DNA from: Malania oleifera
Lineage: Eukaryota > Streptophyta > Magnoliopsida > Santalales > Ximeniaceae
Direction of reading: 5' to 3'
NCBI RefSeq assembly: GCF_029873635.1
Contig: NC_080423.1
Span: 92,919,691 to 92,983,690 of the forward strand
DNA length: 64,000 bases
Both the position numbers and the translations under genes were made by a program. The notes under the pieces are model-generated. The model saw nothing but the letters and a program-made list of their open reading frames with translations. It searched no databases and had not been told where the DNA came from. This document shows, in pieces, positions 1 to 12,621 of the stretch (position 1 is its first letter; every line of letters starts with the position of its first letter).

Positions 1-3000
1 ACTAACCAAACAAAACCAAGGCAACCCAGTTTAATAGTTAAAATTTTAAAGGCCATTCATGGCTAGCTGGGTTTAAAGTACTAAAGTATATCCATCATGA
101 AACAGACCCAAATACAACTAGAAATGCCAAGGAAAACCCATAATTATAAAGGGCCACAACTTTAATCATACACTAAGTAGCAGGTATGTGATGGAGCTGG
201 CTTGTAGCCTTGTGGGAAGGTGGATGGAAGGGGGTGTTGGGCAAGGGGTTTTATATACTATTGAGGAGGCCAACATTCTTTGTATTTTTTATGTGGGAGC
301 TCTCTACCTGTTTCCTTTATGCAAGCTCGACTCGTTAATTAAACGAGCTCAAAAATTTGGGCTTGAGAATCACTTATTTAGATAATACACGAGTTCGAAC
401 AAAATCTTATCAAATCGAGCTCCCAAGCCGCTTGGTTCGTTTGGACCCCTACTTCTTGTGTATGTAGCTACATCAAAGTTATAGGTCATGCATACATGCA
501 AGGGTGATCGTACATACATGTAAACAAGACCTAGAAATACTAAAATTATATAAATTGGTACTTTAAACCCGTGGACATGATATAATGATCATTCATCATA
601 AAACCTACTAATTCCATATTCCCAAAATATTTGATATTTATTTAGTCAAAATTTTTATAAAATAGGTTATATAAGTCTACAAAATTCCAACAATATATGT
701 TTTGTAACTATGAATTGCTTTTATGGTAAACATCTACCCCTATCATTCATGTCATACGCTTTCCTTTCTACTCAAAAGATTTGAATGTGAGACCTCTTAT
801 ATGGAAGTCCTAAGCTACAATTTAAAATACATCACCACCATTCCCTCCCTGCATCAGGGACTCAAACTTCAGGTCAAACAGTAGCGACCATTCTTTCTTG
901 TAATGAATTTCTACATCGTTACCATCTCCTTCCTAAATGGTGATACTTAGAGCAATATCTTCTACCATGAATGATTTTGATGGTTTGAGGCTTTTGATTG
1001 AAATAAATTAATAGGTGATTTTGAGAAAATGAAAGAGCAAAGTTATTTTTGTCTTCCATGGAGAGAGAGATGTTGGGGAAAAAATATTGGGAACAGATGG
1101 GAGGAAAGGAAGAGGTTGGGTTTAATTAGGAATTGGTCGATTTAATAAGAGAAGACTCAACTTGTCATTTATGTTGTTTGCTAACTAATAAAGCCATACA
1201 TATTTCTTAAATACTAATTTTTTATTCTTTTTATGTAATAAAAGATCTTATGCAACTATTTTATTTTCAGTTCATTTTTTTAATTATTCGTGAAAGAGAT
1301 AGATGGTAATTTATTAATTTATTTTGACTAAATGTAATATTTTTTTAAAAAATAAAAATATTTATCAAGAACTTTAAAAAATAGTTACAATTTTATTTAG
1401 ATCTTTACTCGTAACTGATTTTGAATTTAATGCTAATAATATTTTTTTTAATATTATATAGGAGGTGGTCTACTATTATTTTTTAATCAAGATACTAAAT
1501 AATATATATTATTATGTATATTAACATCACCGGTACATCAACAGTTCAACTCACTAGTCAAATCTATCTGAACAACCCTGGTGTCATCGAGTTAGTCACC
1601 CGTTCGATTTTAAAATCATGCATAGAGCACTAGAACCCATCATACCTAGCTTTGATGAGCACATTTTTCTTGCTAATGTGGCAATAGAACTTACTTGTAT
1701 GAGTTGAAGTACTAACATGACATCTTACAATTTATAGGCTCTAAGTTGTACATGCGTGGACCATTCCTTCTAAGTGTTTTTCAATGTATCCTTCACAAAT
1801 TTAATTTTTAGGAGAATGATTTATAAGAAACGATCTCTTTTACTTATGATCCGACATTCACTAATCACAAAATACCATATTAGCATTTTTGATCCACTCT
1901 AAAGTGTGAGGTATAGTTTGATATGTTTTCCGACAATGTGGATCTAACATTACTCTAATAACTTAAAATATTAATATACCATTTTGTGCCTAGTAAAAAT
2001 CCTAAGCAAATTAAGAAACCATTTCCTACAAGTTTTTCTCAAGTTTTAGTCTAGTTTTTGTATGTAAAATTTAGAACCCATCAATAGAACATGTTATATG
2101 AACATTTGAACCCACTTGAGATCAACATTATTGTGTACCATACCAAAGTAGTTCTCTCACTTATGTGGGTCTAAGCAGAAAATCTAGGTTAGAAAATTGT
2201 GTCCTCATAGACACTTCATATGAGGGTGAAAATTTTTAAAGGAAAATACACTTGTACACCCTAAAGTACAAGTACGTCTTCTATTACAAATTTTCCCTAA
2301 CTTAAAAGTGACAATTGGACCTTTTGAATAATCCTAATGAATTTTGATTATAAAAGATGATTTTTGTTGATAAATAATCGTAAAACTTAATGGAGTTGAT
2401 CATGTACATGAAGGACATAGATTAATTTATTATTGGAACAATGTCATCTTTGTATGTCACATTATTTATTTATTTATTTATTTTTGACGAATTATACTCA
2501 TTTATTTGGCCATTTGGGTTTGTGATGCATTCTCTTATTAAAAAAATAAGATCCCTTATCAAACCAACTGTAGTTTACTTTTGCCTTCATCAAATCTATA
2601 ATTTTATGTACATCTTGCCATCTAAAAGCACTAATTGGCAATTACATACAGCACATGTAAATACAATTCATACATATTATTTTGTAATTACTTTTTATCA
2701 TATGAAATAATTGTTGTTTTAGTAGATCATATTATTAAAAAACATAATAGATAAACTACATAAACTATCTTTATTTGTACGACTCTAATCAGCCTTTAAT
2801 GGACAGAAAAACATAAATCCTAATAATACAAATGCCTTTTATGCTAGTAACCTTCCTGACGCCAAAGATTCAAAGTGATTGGAGAGGGAAAAAAATTTTA
2901 AAAGATTTAGGCATCACATTTAGTAGTATGTTTTGGCTTGCCATATGGAGTAGGAAAGACAACGAATGAAGTGGAGAGCATGATAAAATCAAATGAACTC

Positions 3001-3019
3001 GATTACATTCAATTCTTTC
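1..3019. other. AT-rich intergenic DNA, no gene seen
   Basis: Only short chance open frames are present, none with a recognisable domain or codon pattern. Around 320-440 there are GAGCTC/CTCGAC-rich words and inverted 'aattaaacgagctc' sequence of a kind common in decayed plant transposons, but no ends or target duplication could be placed. A short ATTT repeat lies near 2460-2487. Part of the 3' untranslated region of the minus-strand gene ending at 3320 probably reaches into the right edge. Confidence 0.6.
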
Positions 3020-3319
3020 TCAAACTGATTTGATTGGTTTCTCCCAGTCCCCACGAACGCATATACATTTTAGCCCTCTATCCCTCCATCTCCCTGGTAG
3101 ACTCCTCTCAAAACAAACCCATCCAATAATACGGGCAGGACTCGACAATACAATTTGGAACCTCAACATTTTCGCCCTCCCACCAGCCTTCCACAAATGC
3201 ATCTTACTGCAGTAAAATATGCAAAATTGACATATTCCATTCTTCAGCAGCAGGAAAATCATTTGAAGGAAATAAATACGACTGTCAAAAAATAATAATA
3301 GCACACACACTTCCAGAGA

Positions 3320-6300
3320 CTATAAGGGGCCAAAAGGCTCAGGCAGAAGCTCAAACCCATTGCCAAAGATGGGTCCTTGATCCGACTTATTATCATCCAC
3401 GCTATGCAGCCAGTTTGTGCTCTTCAAATCCTCCTTCAACAGAATGGTATCGTATCTGGAGCTCTCAAACATGTCGATTTCACTCACCTTTGCAGAAAAA
3501 TGATCGCCTTCACTCCCAAGTTCTGGAGACCTACTATTATAGTTTCCGTTTCCATTCTCTGATATTCTGCCATTACTGAAAGGCGGACTTCCATTGATGT
3601 TGACAGAAGCTGGAGCACTTGTTGCACGGCTAGAGTGGGTTTTGGCAGTGGCAGAGCGAATGCTCTGAGGGAAGAGGGAGGTGCCCGACAGTGGGCGACC
3701 TGCACTGCTTCTTATGTCCTGTATTTAGATGGAAATATGGGTAAGGTTGTATTCAACCAAACAAGGGAAAATTCATTTCTTATGCAAGCAACAATAGAAA
3801 TGTTGTCCCAAAAACATAACTCTCTTCAAACATTAGCATCAATAGCAAAGTGTCTAAAAATAGTCAGACCTCCAATCTTCCATTTCGCACTTATTTCTGC
3901 CTCAAAACAAAAAGGTTGTCTAAAATGTTATAAATTAGAATCCAAAAAATATTAAAATCATCACCTCTACACCTGCTACAAACTATGAGCACCAATCATG
4001 GAAGGACCAATATGGAACTCCATCAAATTTATCAAAATTTCAGCGAAGACAATTCTTTCTAAAAAACAATTTCTTCTCTAAGACAATTCTTTACAAACCA
4101 GGCAGAAGGCAAATTAATTCTGCCAGTATGTGTAGAACATCCTTTAACCAAACACTGATACAATGCTCTTCTTCATCCCATCCTACTTATAGTAGACATT
4201 ATGTCACTGTCTTGGTCTGATTAAGGAGGAAAGGCAATCAATAATTACTATGATGATGTAATAATAATGAACAATGACAATTTAGAAATTTGATGGTGGC
4301 CACCATTATAACACGGTGTACTGTTGCTAATTCTTATTGATGATTACCAGACAGAAACAATGATAAACAGAAGTTCATGGCAATGGTCACTGCAATGACG
4401 CTTTGATGGCGATCTCCAATGTTTTTGACAGTTGATCTAGAGGGAATGGTAACTATATGATAGTGATGGTGATAACAATTAATATATGATCTTATGATTG
4501 GCAATGATGTACAAAAAAAGGTCAAGAGATAGGGATAATGATGACATCCAGAGGGGCATGACAACAAACTAAATTTCATGAGTCACCCCACTTGGCAGAT
4601 AATAATAATAATAAGAATAATCATAATAATAATTTTCTTAAAACCAATGCACAACATTGCAAAAATGTTGGACTTGAAATTTGAAAATATGGACAAGCTA
4701 ACTAGCATATTGATATGTCACAACCTACAAATACCTCAAAAAACATAAAAGCAAGCAATGTATGCATACCATATGCCGGATAGCCATATCCAGTGATTTC
4801 TTGGAGATCGTCCTCCCAAATCCAGTGCTCTCTGTGGCTGTCGAAGTTTTTACAGGTTTCCTCGTTGTCATTTCTGAGACATGTGCACCTTTTCGAGACT
4901 CTGGTAAATCAACATGGCCATTGGCATGCAAGCGCCCCTTTCCAGCAGGTTCCACAAGTCTTCCCCTAGTGACAATGGGTGATGACTGTCTTCTAGGCAA
5001 ATTAGTGGGGCCAGAAGCCTCTGAGTTGCCCTTTGCAGTGACAGCAACCCCTGGCCGGGATCTACCTGCTGAGAGTGGCCTATCTGGCAAAGTTGTCCTC
5101 AGGTTTGGTGGTGTATCAAGTGGAAAATCAGGAAGATTGATTGGCTGTTGTGGGGCCCGGATCCGTGGACCTGGGGAGCTTGGTCGGGATGATGGTGCTG
5201 GATTTCGCCCATTTGATAGAACACGCCCAACTGAGGCTGATAGACTTGGCACAGGTGGAGAAGAAGATGGATTGCGTCGAGTGGGGGTTGATGGCCGAGA
5301 ATTTGACCGAGCTGTTGACGAATTTAAATTTGCCTGGATTTGTGGCCTAGAACTTGGAGTGGAGGGTCTAGAATTTTGGGATGGTCGAGCTTTGTCAATT
5401 GATGAAGAGGTGGACACTGGGCGGGCTTTAGATGGAGTTGAGGATCGTGAAAGTGTTGGACGGGCAGATGGTGTGGATGATCTAGCTGTAGAAGAGCGAC
5501 TCGTAGGGGTTGAAGGCCTAATGTATGATGAGACCGAAGCTGAGCTGGTGTTGAGGATGGATGAGGATGATCTAGCTGAGGAATAGGAACTGTATTGTGT
5601 AGTAGAGACAGAAGGCCGAGTCACTGAACTGCTTCTAGTTGGTCTTGAGACATTGTTACTCTCTGATTGTGTCACTGAAAGCTGAAATAAAGAAATTGGG
5701 GACAGATTAGTCATTCAACATAATAATCTTCAAAAGAAGTTCCTTGGCAAGCAGCAACAAATCATTCTTGGGAAACTATCATTACTAAAATGTAAAAATA
5801 CATAATAGCACAAAGAGAAATGTTTTAAGGAGGATTTGGGTTCTGCACACAATCCTTAAGGTGGAATCAGGTTGTACAAACAATCTACATAAGATCTTGA
5901 TTGATTAAATCCTGATGAATAAGACCCACTGCCACTGATTACCAGTGGTTCTGGGTTCAGACTAAAACTAAATTTGACCTGAACAAGAACATAAGAGTCT
6001 GTTCCATCACGTTGCCTCCTTAGTTAACCAGAACCATAGCTAAAGCATAGCTCTTGGGCGGCTGCCACTTATTTCTACATTAGGATTTTTTTTACCCGTC
6101 TGTAAGTACTATATTTCCTCTTCATAAATATCAGCCAAGCCTATTAATTGCTAACAATTTTATCTAAGTACCTTCTTACCTTAACGGTATAGCAAATTGA
6201 ATGGGATTAGCAAATGAAACTAGGAACTCTCGGCAATGTTGAGATAGACTACAAATAAAATAGACAAACAGGACATCTCAAGTGTTTATTGGAATAGGAT

Positions 6301-9300
6301 GAGGAATTTGTCAAACAAATCAGATTTGAGTCAAATAATTAACTTTAAATTAGTTACACATAAAAAGCTTGACAAACATGTTTGATGTTTCAGAACCTTT
6401 TCATGATCAGGCAAGGAAATATTTTCTTGACTTAATCAAATAAAATAATTCATAATAATTAGTGGACCATTGCAGTCCTCATAATAAGCAATCAAAGCAT
6501 AGACAGAGTTTAACGACAGTGTTTGGTAAAGATTGGCCATTTCTTTGTCTTGGATAGTTTATCAAAAACACATTTCACTCTAGTGACATCAGCCTCACAA
6601 CTTCAATAGCATGGTGAATTTCCTTTTTATCTCAAGCCGGATTGCTCTTTATGCTCAATCATTAATAAAAGCATAAAGCAAACATCCACTGGGAATGCAC
6701 TATATTTTGGATTTGGACTGAAACTTTTAAGTGGAGAAATTTGGAATGCATACCCTTGAAGATTTAGTTGTAGAGCTTGATCTAGCTACAGAGCTGCTTC
6801 TTGGGGCCACTAAGGTTGTTTGAGATTCACTTCCATCCGAAGAAGGAAATAGAGGAGTTCCAGGGGGTGTGAGAAGCCTGTTAACATCATAAGACAATGA
6901 CAAATTTTATACATAAAATAAATAATAAAAGAGGCACACAACAATCTCTGATCACTGGTTCAAGTCTTTCCCTATAGCAACTATTTAGTGCAACACATCT
7001 TGTATAGGCATGTATGGCTGATAGTAAATGGAACATTTACCTACCATGTATTGAAAACAATTAAAAAAAATTTACTTAAAAACTGAATAATAATATCATC
7101 TATTAATGGCAGCAGAAGAGTCCTAAATACAAAATTCAAGTTTTATTACTATCAATGACAAAAAAATTCAGCATTGAGTGAACTCAACTGATTTAAACTA
7201 TTGTTTTCTAAAGGTGTGCAAAGCATAATGCCTCAAGGCATGCTTCAATAAAAAAATATACACCAAAACACAGGGGCAAGAAACACATCTATGTGTCAAA
7301 CCCTCCCGGGCTCGTTTCTGCCCCTGGACTCTTGAATTTATCCTCCCTTTGGAATTGTGGGGTCAACTTCAAGGGGCGCAAGATTAGTCACGTGGACCGT
7401 AAAACGGATGCATGGATACCCGGTGCATATTCCAAAAAAAGAAACACATCTATGTGGCATGTCAGACATCTATGTCTTCTAGTATTGACTATTTATGGTC
7501 TGTGTATCTCTCATAGTAAACCCGAATCATAACATTTATTTAGAGTTACCAAAGTTAAGGAAAGGCATCCATCCATCCATCCATATATCCATACATACAT
7601 ACATATAAAATATATGTGGCTTATCAGGCATATAAATCTTGTAATGACTCTTTATGGTCTGTATGGCTCCTTTTCACGGTAAACCCAAATCATAACATTT
7701 ATCTAAAATTATCAATTTTAAAGAAAGGCATCCATATATAAACATATGCACATGCGCGTGCGCGTGTGAAACAGAGAGAGAGAGACAAGGGCAATAATCA
7801 AGTGATTCAGGTCATTTTCCATTACTTTGACTGACAAAATATGCTAAAGTCCCTCGAGAATTGTCAAAAGGACAAAAACCTCCATTCACATTTCAAAAAC
7901 TCTCCAATCAACTCCCTCATCAATGAACACCATTAAATTAGATTGTTTTGCACTTTCTGTGCCCTATCAATCTCACGGTCAGAATGTGGGATTCCCACGT
8001 CTCCAACAAAAACCAAAGACAATGGAAACAAGTTTAGATCAAAGCAAACACTACCCTATATATATAATATAAGAAGCCGCGCCATATAAAGAAATTGAAA
8101 TCATGACAGAGAAAATGGCCATCTGTTAGTTAACACTCCTCTTACAGACCCACAAGCCTGGCCCCATCTCCTTCTCCCTTTCCTTGTTTCAAATCTCATG
8201 ATGCCAGACCTACACATTTTCATGCTCTACCTGTGCCTGTGCCTGAATTAGGTTTCAATAGCATAATCAATTTCATTTTTATTAGAGTTTTGGTCTGTTG
8301 TCCTGAGCATTCGGATTAAAAGCCAGTAAGCATTTTTGAACCCTACATTTAAGTTCAAATCAACCTAAAAAGAAAAGAATTATGATTTGCTGGTTTCCAT
8401 ATTTTCCTTTTTGTTGCAATACCTTGTGGATGATGGTCAGTGCCCGGTGAATTTTCAATTGTATTATGAGGGAGAAAGATGATAGGATGAAAGATACATA
8501 ATTTAATAAAAAAAACATTTTAAAAAATGTGTTATGGAAACATAAGGGTTAAAAGATTTTAATGGATGACATCATTACATTCTGATTAAGTTCTCTGCAG
8601 CCAACTGTCCCGAAAATAAAATGTCAACGAAGTTTCATGAAATTTTCGAAAAGTTGAGGCCAGTCTCCTGTCTTTAACGAAAAATTCAGGGGATGTAAAT
8701 CTATCTTTCCCTTACTAATTAGAACTGATGAAACAACAAAACTTTTTTTGATACACAAAACATACATAACAACAAAAGTTGAATGGCTATGTACAGCTTT
8801 ACTTGAAATACAACCACAACCTAGACTTCAATGCAACGCCATTTTCACATCCTCAAAAAAGAAAACGTGTAGATCTTAATGGAGATGAAAAGGTTGGAAG
8901 GCAGATCTGAAATTCAGTCAGGTATATAAAATGAAACTAATAAAGGCAATGTAGAAGATTTACCAATCGTAATCATGTTTTCCTCCATCAGCGGATGACA
9001 ACAGATCATCAATTCCAGTCCTAACTGCCTTCGCTGGTCCAACTGAAAGTCTCCCCAATTTCAGCGAAACTACAAAAAGAGAAGGTAAAAATATTAAGAA
9101 AATAACTGCAAATTGAAAATTTCGGTGAAACTGCTTCTGGCTCCCCCTCCCTCTCTCCCTAACAAATCAAAAGAAAAAAAAATTAAAAATTTAAATCATA
9201 TGAATATCGGCACATAATTCATAGAGAATTCATCAGAGCCTAGACACTAAAGCTATGTTTTAGCAGCGAAACGACGTCGTTTCAGGCGTGAATCAAACAG

Positions 9301-9720
9301 CTCTCTTTCTCAGTCTCTCCGACCTGATTCTGAAGCGCTCAGACAGTGCAAAATCAAAAGAGAAAACAAAATATTAGATTTTGTCCTAAATGACTAAATT
9401 CTCCTCTCCAATTCGTTAATCCATAAGCTCATTCCAGTCCGTCGGAGCTAAACAGAAATGACAGGAAAAAAAATAACCACAGACACTAATGTTTGGCCTT
9501 CTGGAGGAAAGATGAAGGTACCTTCGGATTCGTCGGACGACGCAACAGACAGAGTCCGGCGGTTTTTGGAGAAGAGATCCAAATTCTCGGCCGCCTCTTT
9601 GGAGAATCCGGTGAGACTTCGACCCCGCCGGTGCAGGGATCCGTCCAGGATATTCCTCCCTCCGACCAACGACTCCCTGGAGTTGACGCTTCGATTCATC
9701 GCCGCCGGCCTACGAGTCAA
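3320..9720 (-). CDS. Ser/Pro/Arg-rich BPP-type protein (At2g40070-like), 5 exons
   Basis: Minus-strand gene; coding exons 9720-9522, 9069-8964, 6877-6754, 5681-4770 and 3718-3320 join in frame with GT-AG introns to give 579 residues. The N-terminus has MNRS..RESLVGGRN, then NLDLFSKNRRTLSVASSDE, KLGRLSVGPAK, GIDDLLSS, and GKHDYDWLLTPPGTPLFPSS, the signature blocks of the plant-specific At2g40070/At3g09000 family. Residues about 144-400 are a low-complexity Ser/Pro/Arg tract with RPSTP-type repeats, followed by GFGRTISKKSLDMAIRHM and a C-terminus DLKSTNWLHS..ELLPEPFGPL. No membrane segment or enzyme domain is visible. Arabidopsis members are called BASIC PROLINE-RICH PROTEINs and some are reported as microtubule-associated; function here is inferred from family only. 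The start could instead be Met8, which matches the usual family start better; Met1 is the first ATG in this open frame. Intron 2 carries a SINE. The 825-base open frame on the opposite strand of exon 4 is a shadow. Confidence 0.92.
3719..4769 (-). other. Intron 4 of the BPP-type gene
   Basis: Flanked by a ATG|GTATGC donor at 4769 and a TACAG|GAC acceptor at 3719. AT-rich with small ATT/AAT runs near 4600-4640. No embedded gene or clear mobile element was recognised. Confidence 0.8.
5682..6753 (-). other. Intron 3 of the BPP-type gene
   Basis: Donor AGG|GTATGC at 6753 and acceptor TTTCAG|CTT at 5682. Phase 0. Nothing recognisable inside. Confidence 0.8.
7296..7440 (+). mobile_element. 5'-truncated tRNA-derived SINE in intron 2
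   Basis: The body starts at the box-B-like TCAAACCCTCC and ends in an A-rich tail (CCAAAAAAA). It is flanked on both sides by the perfect 16-bp direct repeat gaaacacatctatgtg (7280-7295 and 7441-7456), the target-site duplication. It matches most of the full-length SINE at 50390-50601, including GGATTAGTCACGTG-like and GCATGGATACCCG words, but lacks that copy's first ~60 bases with box A. Truncation at the 5' end is typical of LINE-driven insertion. It lies antisense to the host gene. Confidence 0.87.
7451..7731. repeat. Diverged tandem repeat, ~160-bp period
   Basis: Segments 7451-7566 and about 7613-7731 share ordered blocks: TATGTGGC, TTTATGGTCTGT, GTAAACCC.AATCATAACATTTAT and AAAGGCATCCAT. 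The two differ by many substitutions, so the duplication is old. It lies wholly in intron 2, directly after the SINE. Confidence 0.7.
9268..9283. promoter_or_regulatory. Perfect 16-bp palindrome GAAACGACGTCGTTTC
   Basis: The 16 bases are their own reverse complement and centre on GACGTC, an ACGT-core of the type bound by plant bZIP factors. It lies in intron 1 of the BPP-type gene, about 240 bp downstream of exon 1's donor. A regulatory role is inference; the palindrome itself is seen directly. Confidence 0.5.
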
Positions 9721-9837
9721 ACACCAGAGTCATCGCCGCGCAGCAAAATGTGCGCCGGAGGTGAAGAGAGATCTACCACGGTGTGCAGCAGATGCAAAGT
9801 CCCCTAGAAACCAATTCTTGTTAGTTTCTTTCTATTT

Positions 9838-9861
9838 AGAGAGAGAGAGAGAGAGAGAGAG
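9838..9861. repeat. (GA)n microsatellite in the 5' leader of the BPP-type gene
   Basis: About twelve GA units, reading as CT on the gene's sense strand, roughly 120 bases upstream of its first ATG. Pyrimidine-rich dinucleotide runs of this kind are common around plant transcription starts, so the 5' leader probably begins near or just above it (9840-9900). Confidence 0.7.
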
Positions 9862-9899
9862 CTTCTTCTTTAGATCTGCACACTGACAGTACGCACAAG

Positions 9900-11235
9900 C
9901 TATTCTTTGTTTTAAGTTCTGTGTTTTTCCTAATTTACTTTTTACCTAACAATAAATAATAATAAATTAACAATAAAAGTCTAACAACAACTAATTATAA
10001 TGACAAGAATTTTTTTAAAAATAAGTAAAATTATGTTAATATTTGTAGGACAATTATTATAGAAAATAATTACAAAAAAATGTAGGAGAGTAGTCGTAAT
10101 TGACTTAATTAATTACTTATATTTAATAATGTAATTTAATTAATTACTTCCTAGGCAAGATTTAGTTATATTTTTCAAAATATATGTCATTATCCTTATC
10201 ATATTACTTATTAATACGGATTTTTTTATTGTAGTTTTTTATTAATTTTTTTTAAAAAAACATTATTTTTATTTCTACTGTAATGGGATATTTGCATATA
10301 ATATTTTTTTTAAAGAAATCACAATATTAGTTACATGAACATGTACCGAAATTTTTCTTTTACTATAATGAGATATTTGTCTATTAATTATTTTTAATAA
10401 AATCATAATATTATTCATGCTATAATACATCAGTATATAATTGTACAGATGATCTCTTATTTATATATGTGAAATATGATAATTTTTTATATATGAATAT
10501 TACAAAAGAAAAGTAAGATTGAAATGTATAATCTTTATTGTTAGATGTGAAACAAATTTTCAATCATATTGTAACACGTAACCTTCAATTAGAAGGGGCA
10601 TCTCAAGTTTGGAGATCTCGAAATAAAATAAAAAATTATTTTTTACGATTTAATAAATTCTTCATTTTTTTATTTTTAATAAAATTTTTAAAATATTAAC
10701 AAAAAAAAATTATATCTTTATAATCTTTTTAAAATAAAAAAATTAAAAAAAATTTATAAGTTAAACAAATCTTAATCTCTGTCTCAATGAAAGACAAACA
10801 CACCTATATCCGAACATAAGTTATGTTCTAACTTGGGCATAAGTTCGAATCCTCAAGCCTGAATATCTCCCAACCTACACCTTCTTGATAGCAATCATGC
10901 GAAAAGTTATCACGGTAAGCTAAATTTTGCATCGACCCCAATAAACCCTAACGTAAAATTAAATATGCATTAAAATCACTAACTACTTAGACACAATTTA
11001 TTACTATTATTATTTTAAAAATTCTATCCTAGATGGGCAAGTGTGTCCATGTTGGACTTGCATGATTATTTGTGCATTGCTTCAATTACCAAGAAGGGAA
11101 TTGAAAGGAGGGGCCCCTGCACATGCTTTGTTATTATTGCCATTCTTCTCTTCTCATATCTCATCACTTGCCAAAATTAAAAGTATAAAAGTACCCACTT
11201 CAAACCTTATGCTTTGTGAGTAGTTGAATATTGGC

Positions 11236-11325
<90 letters not shown>

Positions 11326-11849
11326 TAGGTTAATTCTGCAAATAAAGACAATGGAAAAAGATTAATTAGCTTTTTGTGTTATAAATATGCATTTCTTAAT
11401 TTAATGGGTTTTGTTTTGCAGGTGCATTTAAGCTAGTTAGGGACATTGCAACCACCATTAGTGTATTAATCAAATTATCATTAGGAAAATTCATTAATTT
11501 TGAGTTTTATTAATGAAAAAAAAATCTAAGTCCCTTGTTCTATCCTCCAACCTAATAAAATAAATAAATTCATTAATAAGCATGTCTTATCTCAACAACT
11601 CCATAATTAATAATTATAGTTAATGTCATATATATGTTCCTCATTGGGACAATATGGATAATGTTCTCATTGTGTTCTAGATTTAGAAGACGACTATAAA
11701 TTTTGAATCAATGAATTGGAAAACTATGTATATGTGTGCATTGGAGGATTGAAGAAGGGACGATTTGGGTGTGCATGAGCTCGATGACCATGTAAATCAT
11801 AAAATTACAGCCTCCAAGTTAGGAAAATTTATCGAAAATTTTCACCTTT
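9900..11849. other. AT-rich spacer
   Basis: Very AT-rich, with no convincing gene. It would hold the promoter of the minus-strand BPP-type gene at its left edge, though I could not settle on one TATA box. A trinucleotide hairpin repeat sits at 11236-11323. Confidence 0.6.
11236..11323. repeat. (AAT)n(ATT)n inverted microsatellite hairpin
   Basis: A run of about fourteen AAT units is followed directly by about fifteen ATT units, making an ~88-bp near-perfect inverted repeat with its centre near 11278. It can fold into one long hairpin or cruciform. Confidence 0.9.
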
Positions 11850-11869
11850 AAATTTAGTGCAAAAAGTTA

Positions 11870-12045
11870 TGTTTAGTTTTGTTATCCTAATTTGGTTGGT
11901 TGCTGGCGTCGATTTTTTTTTTTTTTTGAGGATTTTTCTATACTCTCCCTTTTGTTTTATCTTGTAACCATGGTATTCTTCCGCCAAAAGTGAGGGTATA
12001 TTAACAAATAAATAGAGGTGCCGCCCTCTTTTAGAAAAAAAAAAA
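11870..12045 (+). mobile_element. Poly(A)-tailed retroposed insert (SINE-like) with 19-bp target duplication
   Basis: A 176-bp body ending in AGA plus a run of A is flanked by the perfect direct repeat aatttagtgcaaaaagtta (11851-11869 and 12046-12064). That is the mark of LINE-driven retroposition. The body has a T-run near 11912-11927 and then a stretch (about 11940-12035, TGTAACCATGGTATTC, GTGAGGG) that resembles the 3' end of the internal region of the Gypsy elements in this window (12215-12340; 31850-31920 in reverse). It is either a SINE family sharing sequence with Gypsy or a retroposed Gypsy-derived transcript. No clear box A/box B was found. Confidence 0.7.
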
Positions 12046-12621
12046 AATTTAGTGCAAAAAGTTACCAAAATCTTGAACTTGAATTTAGGATATTGTGGTT
12101 GCTTTATAAGTTTGTCCACAAGCAATACCATTTCATTAGCTTCATTACCAATTCATAACTCATGAAATACTAAGGGTGTGCAAATCAAGTTGTAGTTGTA
12201 CTGGTGGTATTATTCAATTCTCCTCTAGTGTAATCTCCCAGAACTCTAAATGTAACCACGGTGTTCCTCCGCTATAAGTGAGGAAAAGTAATAAAATAAG
12301 TAGTCTGTTTTCTTTAAGGGATGATAAATCGTATGGATAGTAAATTTCGAAGAAGAAATTTTTATAAGGAGGGGAGAATGTAGAGACCCGAAGAATTATG
12401 GTATTTAAATAATAAAAGAAAGAGGAAAAAGAAAAATTATAAAAGGGGGTCACAACAAGTCCTCGTCGATGAACGTGAAGCGTTCATCGACGAAGTGGCT
12501 TATTGGGATCATCGAGGGGGACGCGTGTCTTGTCAACGAAAAGATATCGAGAGACTATTTTTTATAGTAACCCAAAGAAATTATGGTATTTAAATAAGGG
12601 GGAAAAAAGAAATAAACAGGG

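Larger units (their letters stand above)
6878..8963 (-). other. Intron 2 of the BPP-type gene, with SINE and repeats
   Basis: Donor TTG|GTAAAT at 8963 and acceptor TTAACAG at 6878; it splits the Trp codon of HDYDW. It is the longest intron (about 2.1 kb). It holds an antisense SINE (7296-7440), a diverged tandem repeat (7451-7731), a CATC/CATA microsatellite near 7567-7605 and a CG/GA-rich simple repeat near 7750-7790. Confidence 0.85.

Noticed and set aside
4762-5586. 274-codon plus-strand open frame
   Set aside because: It is the exact antisense of exon 4 of the BPP-type gene, whose low-complexity Ser/Pro/Arg codons leave the opposite strand open. No family signature.
9458-9886. 142- and 104-codon plus-strand open frames over exon 1
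   Set aside because: Antisense to the BPP exon 1 and its leader; the minus-strand reading has the family motifs and valid splice sites.
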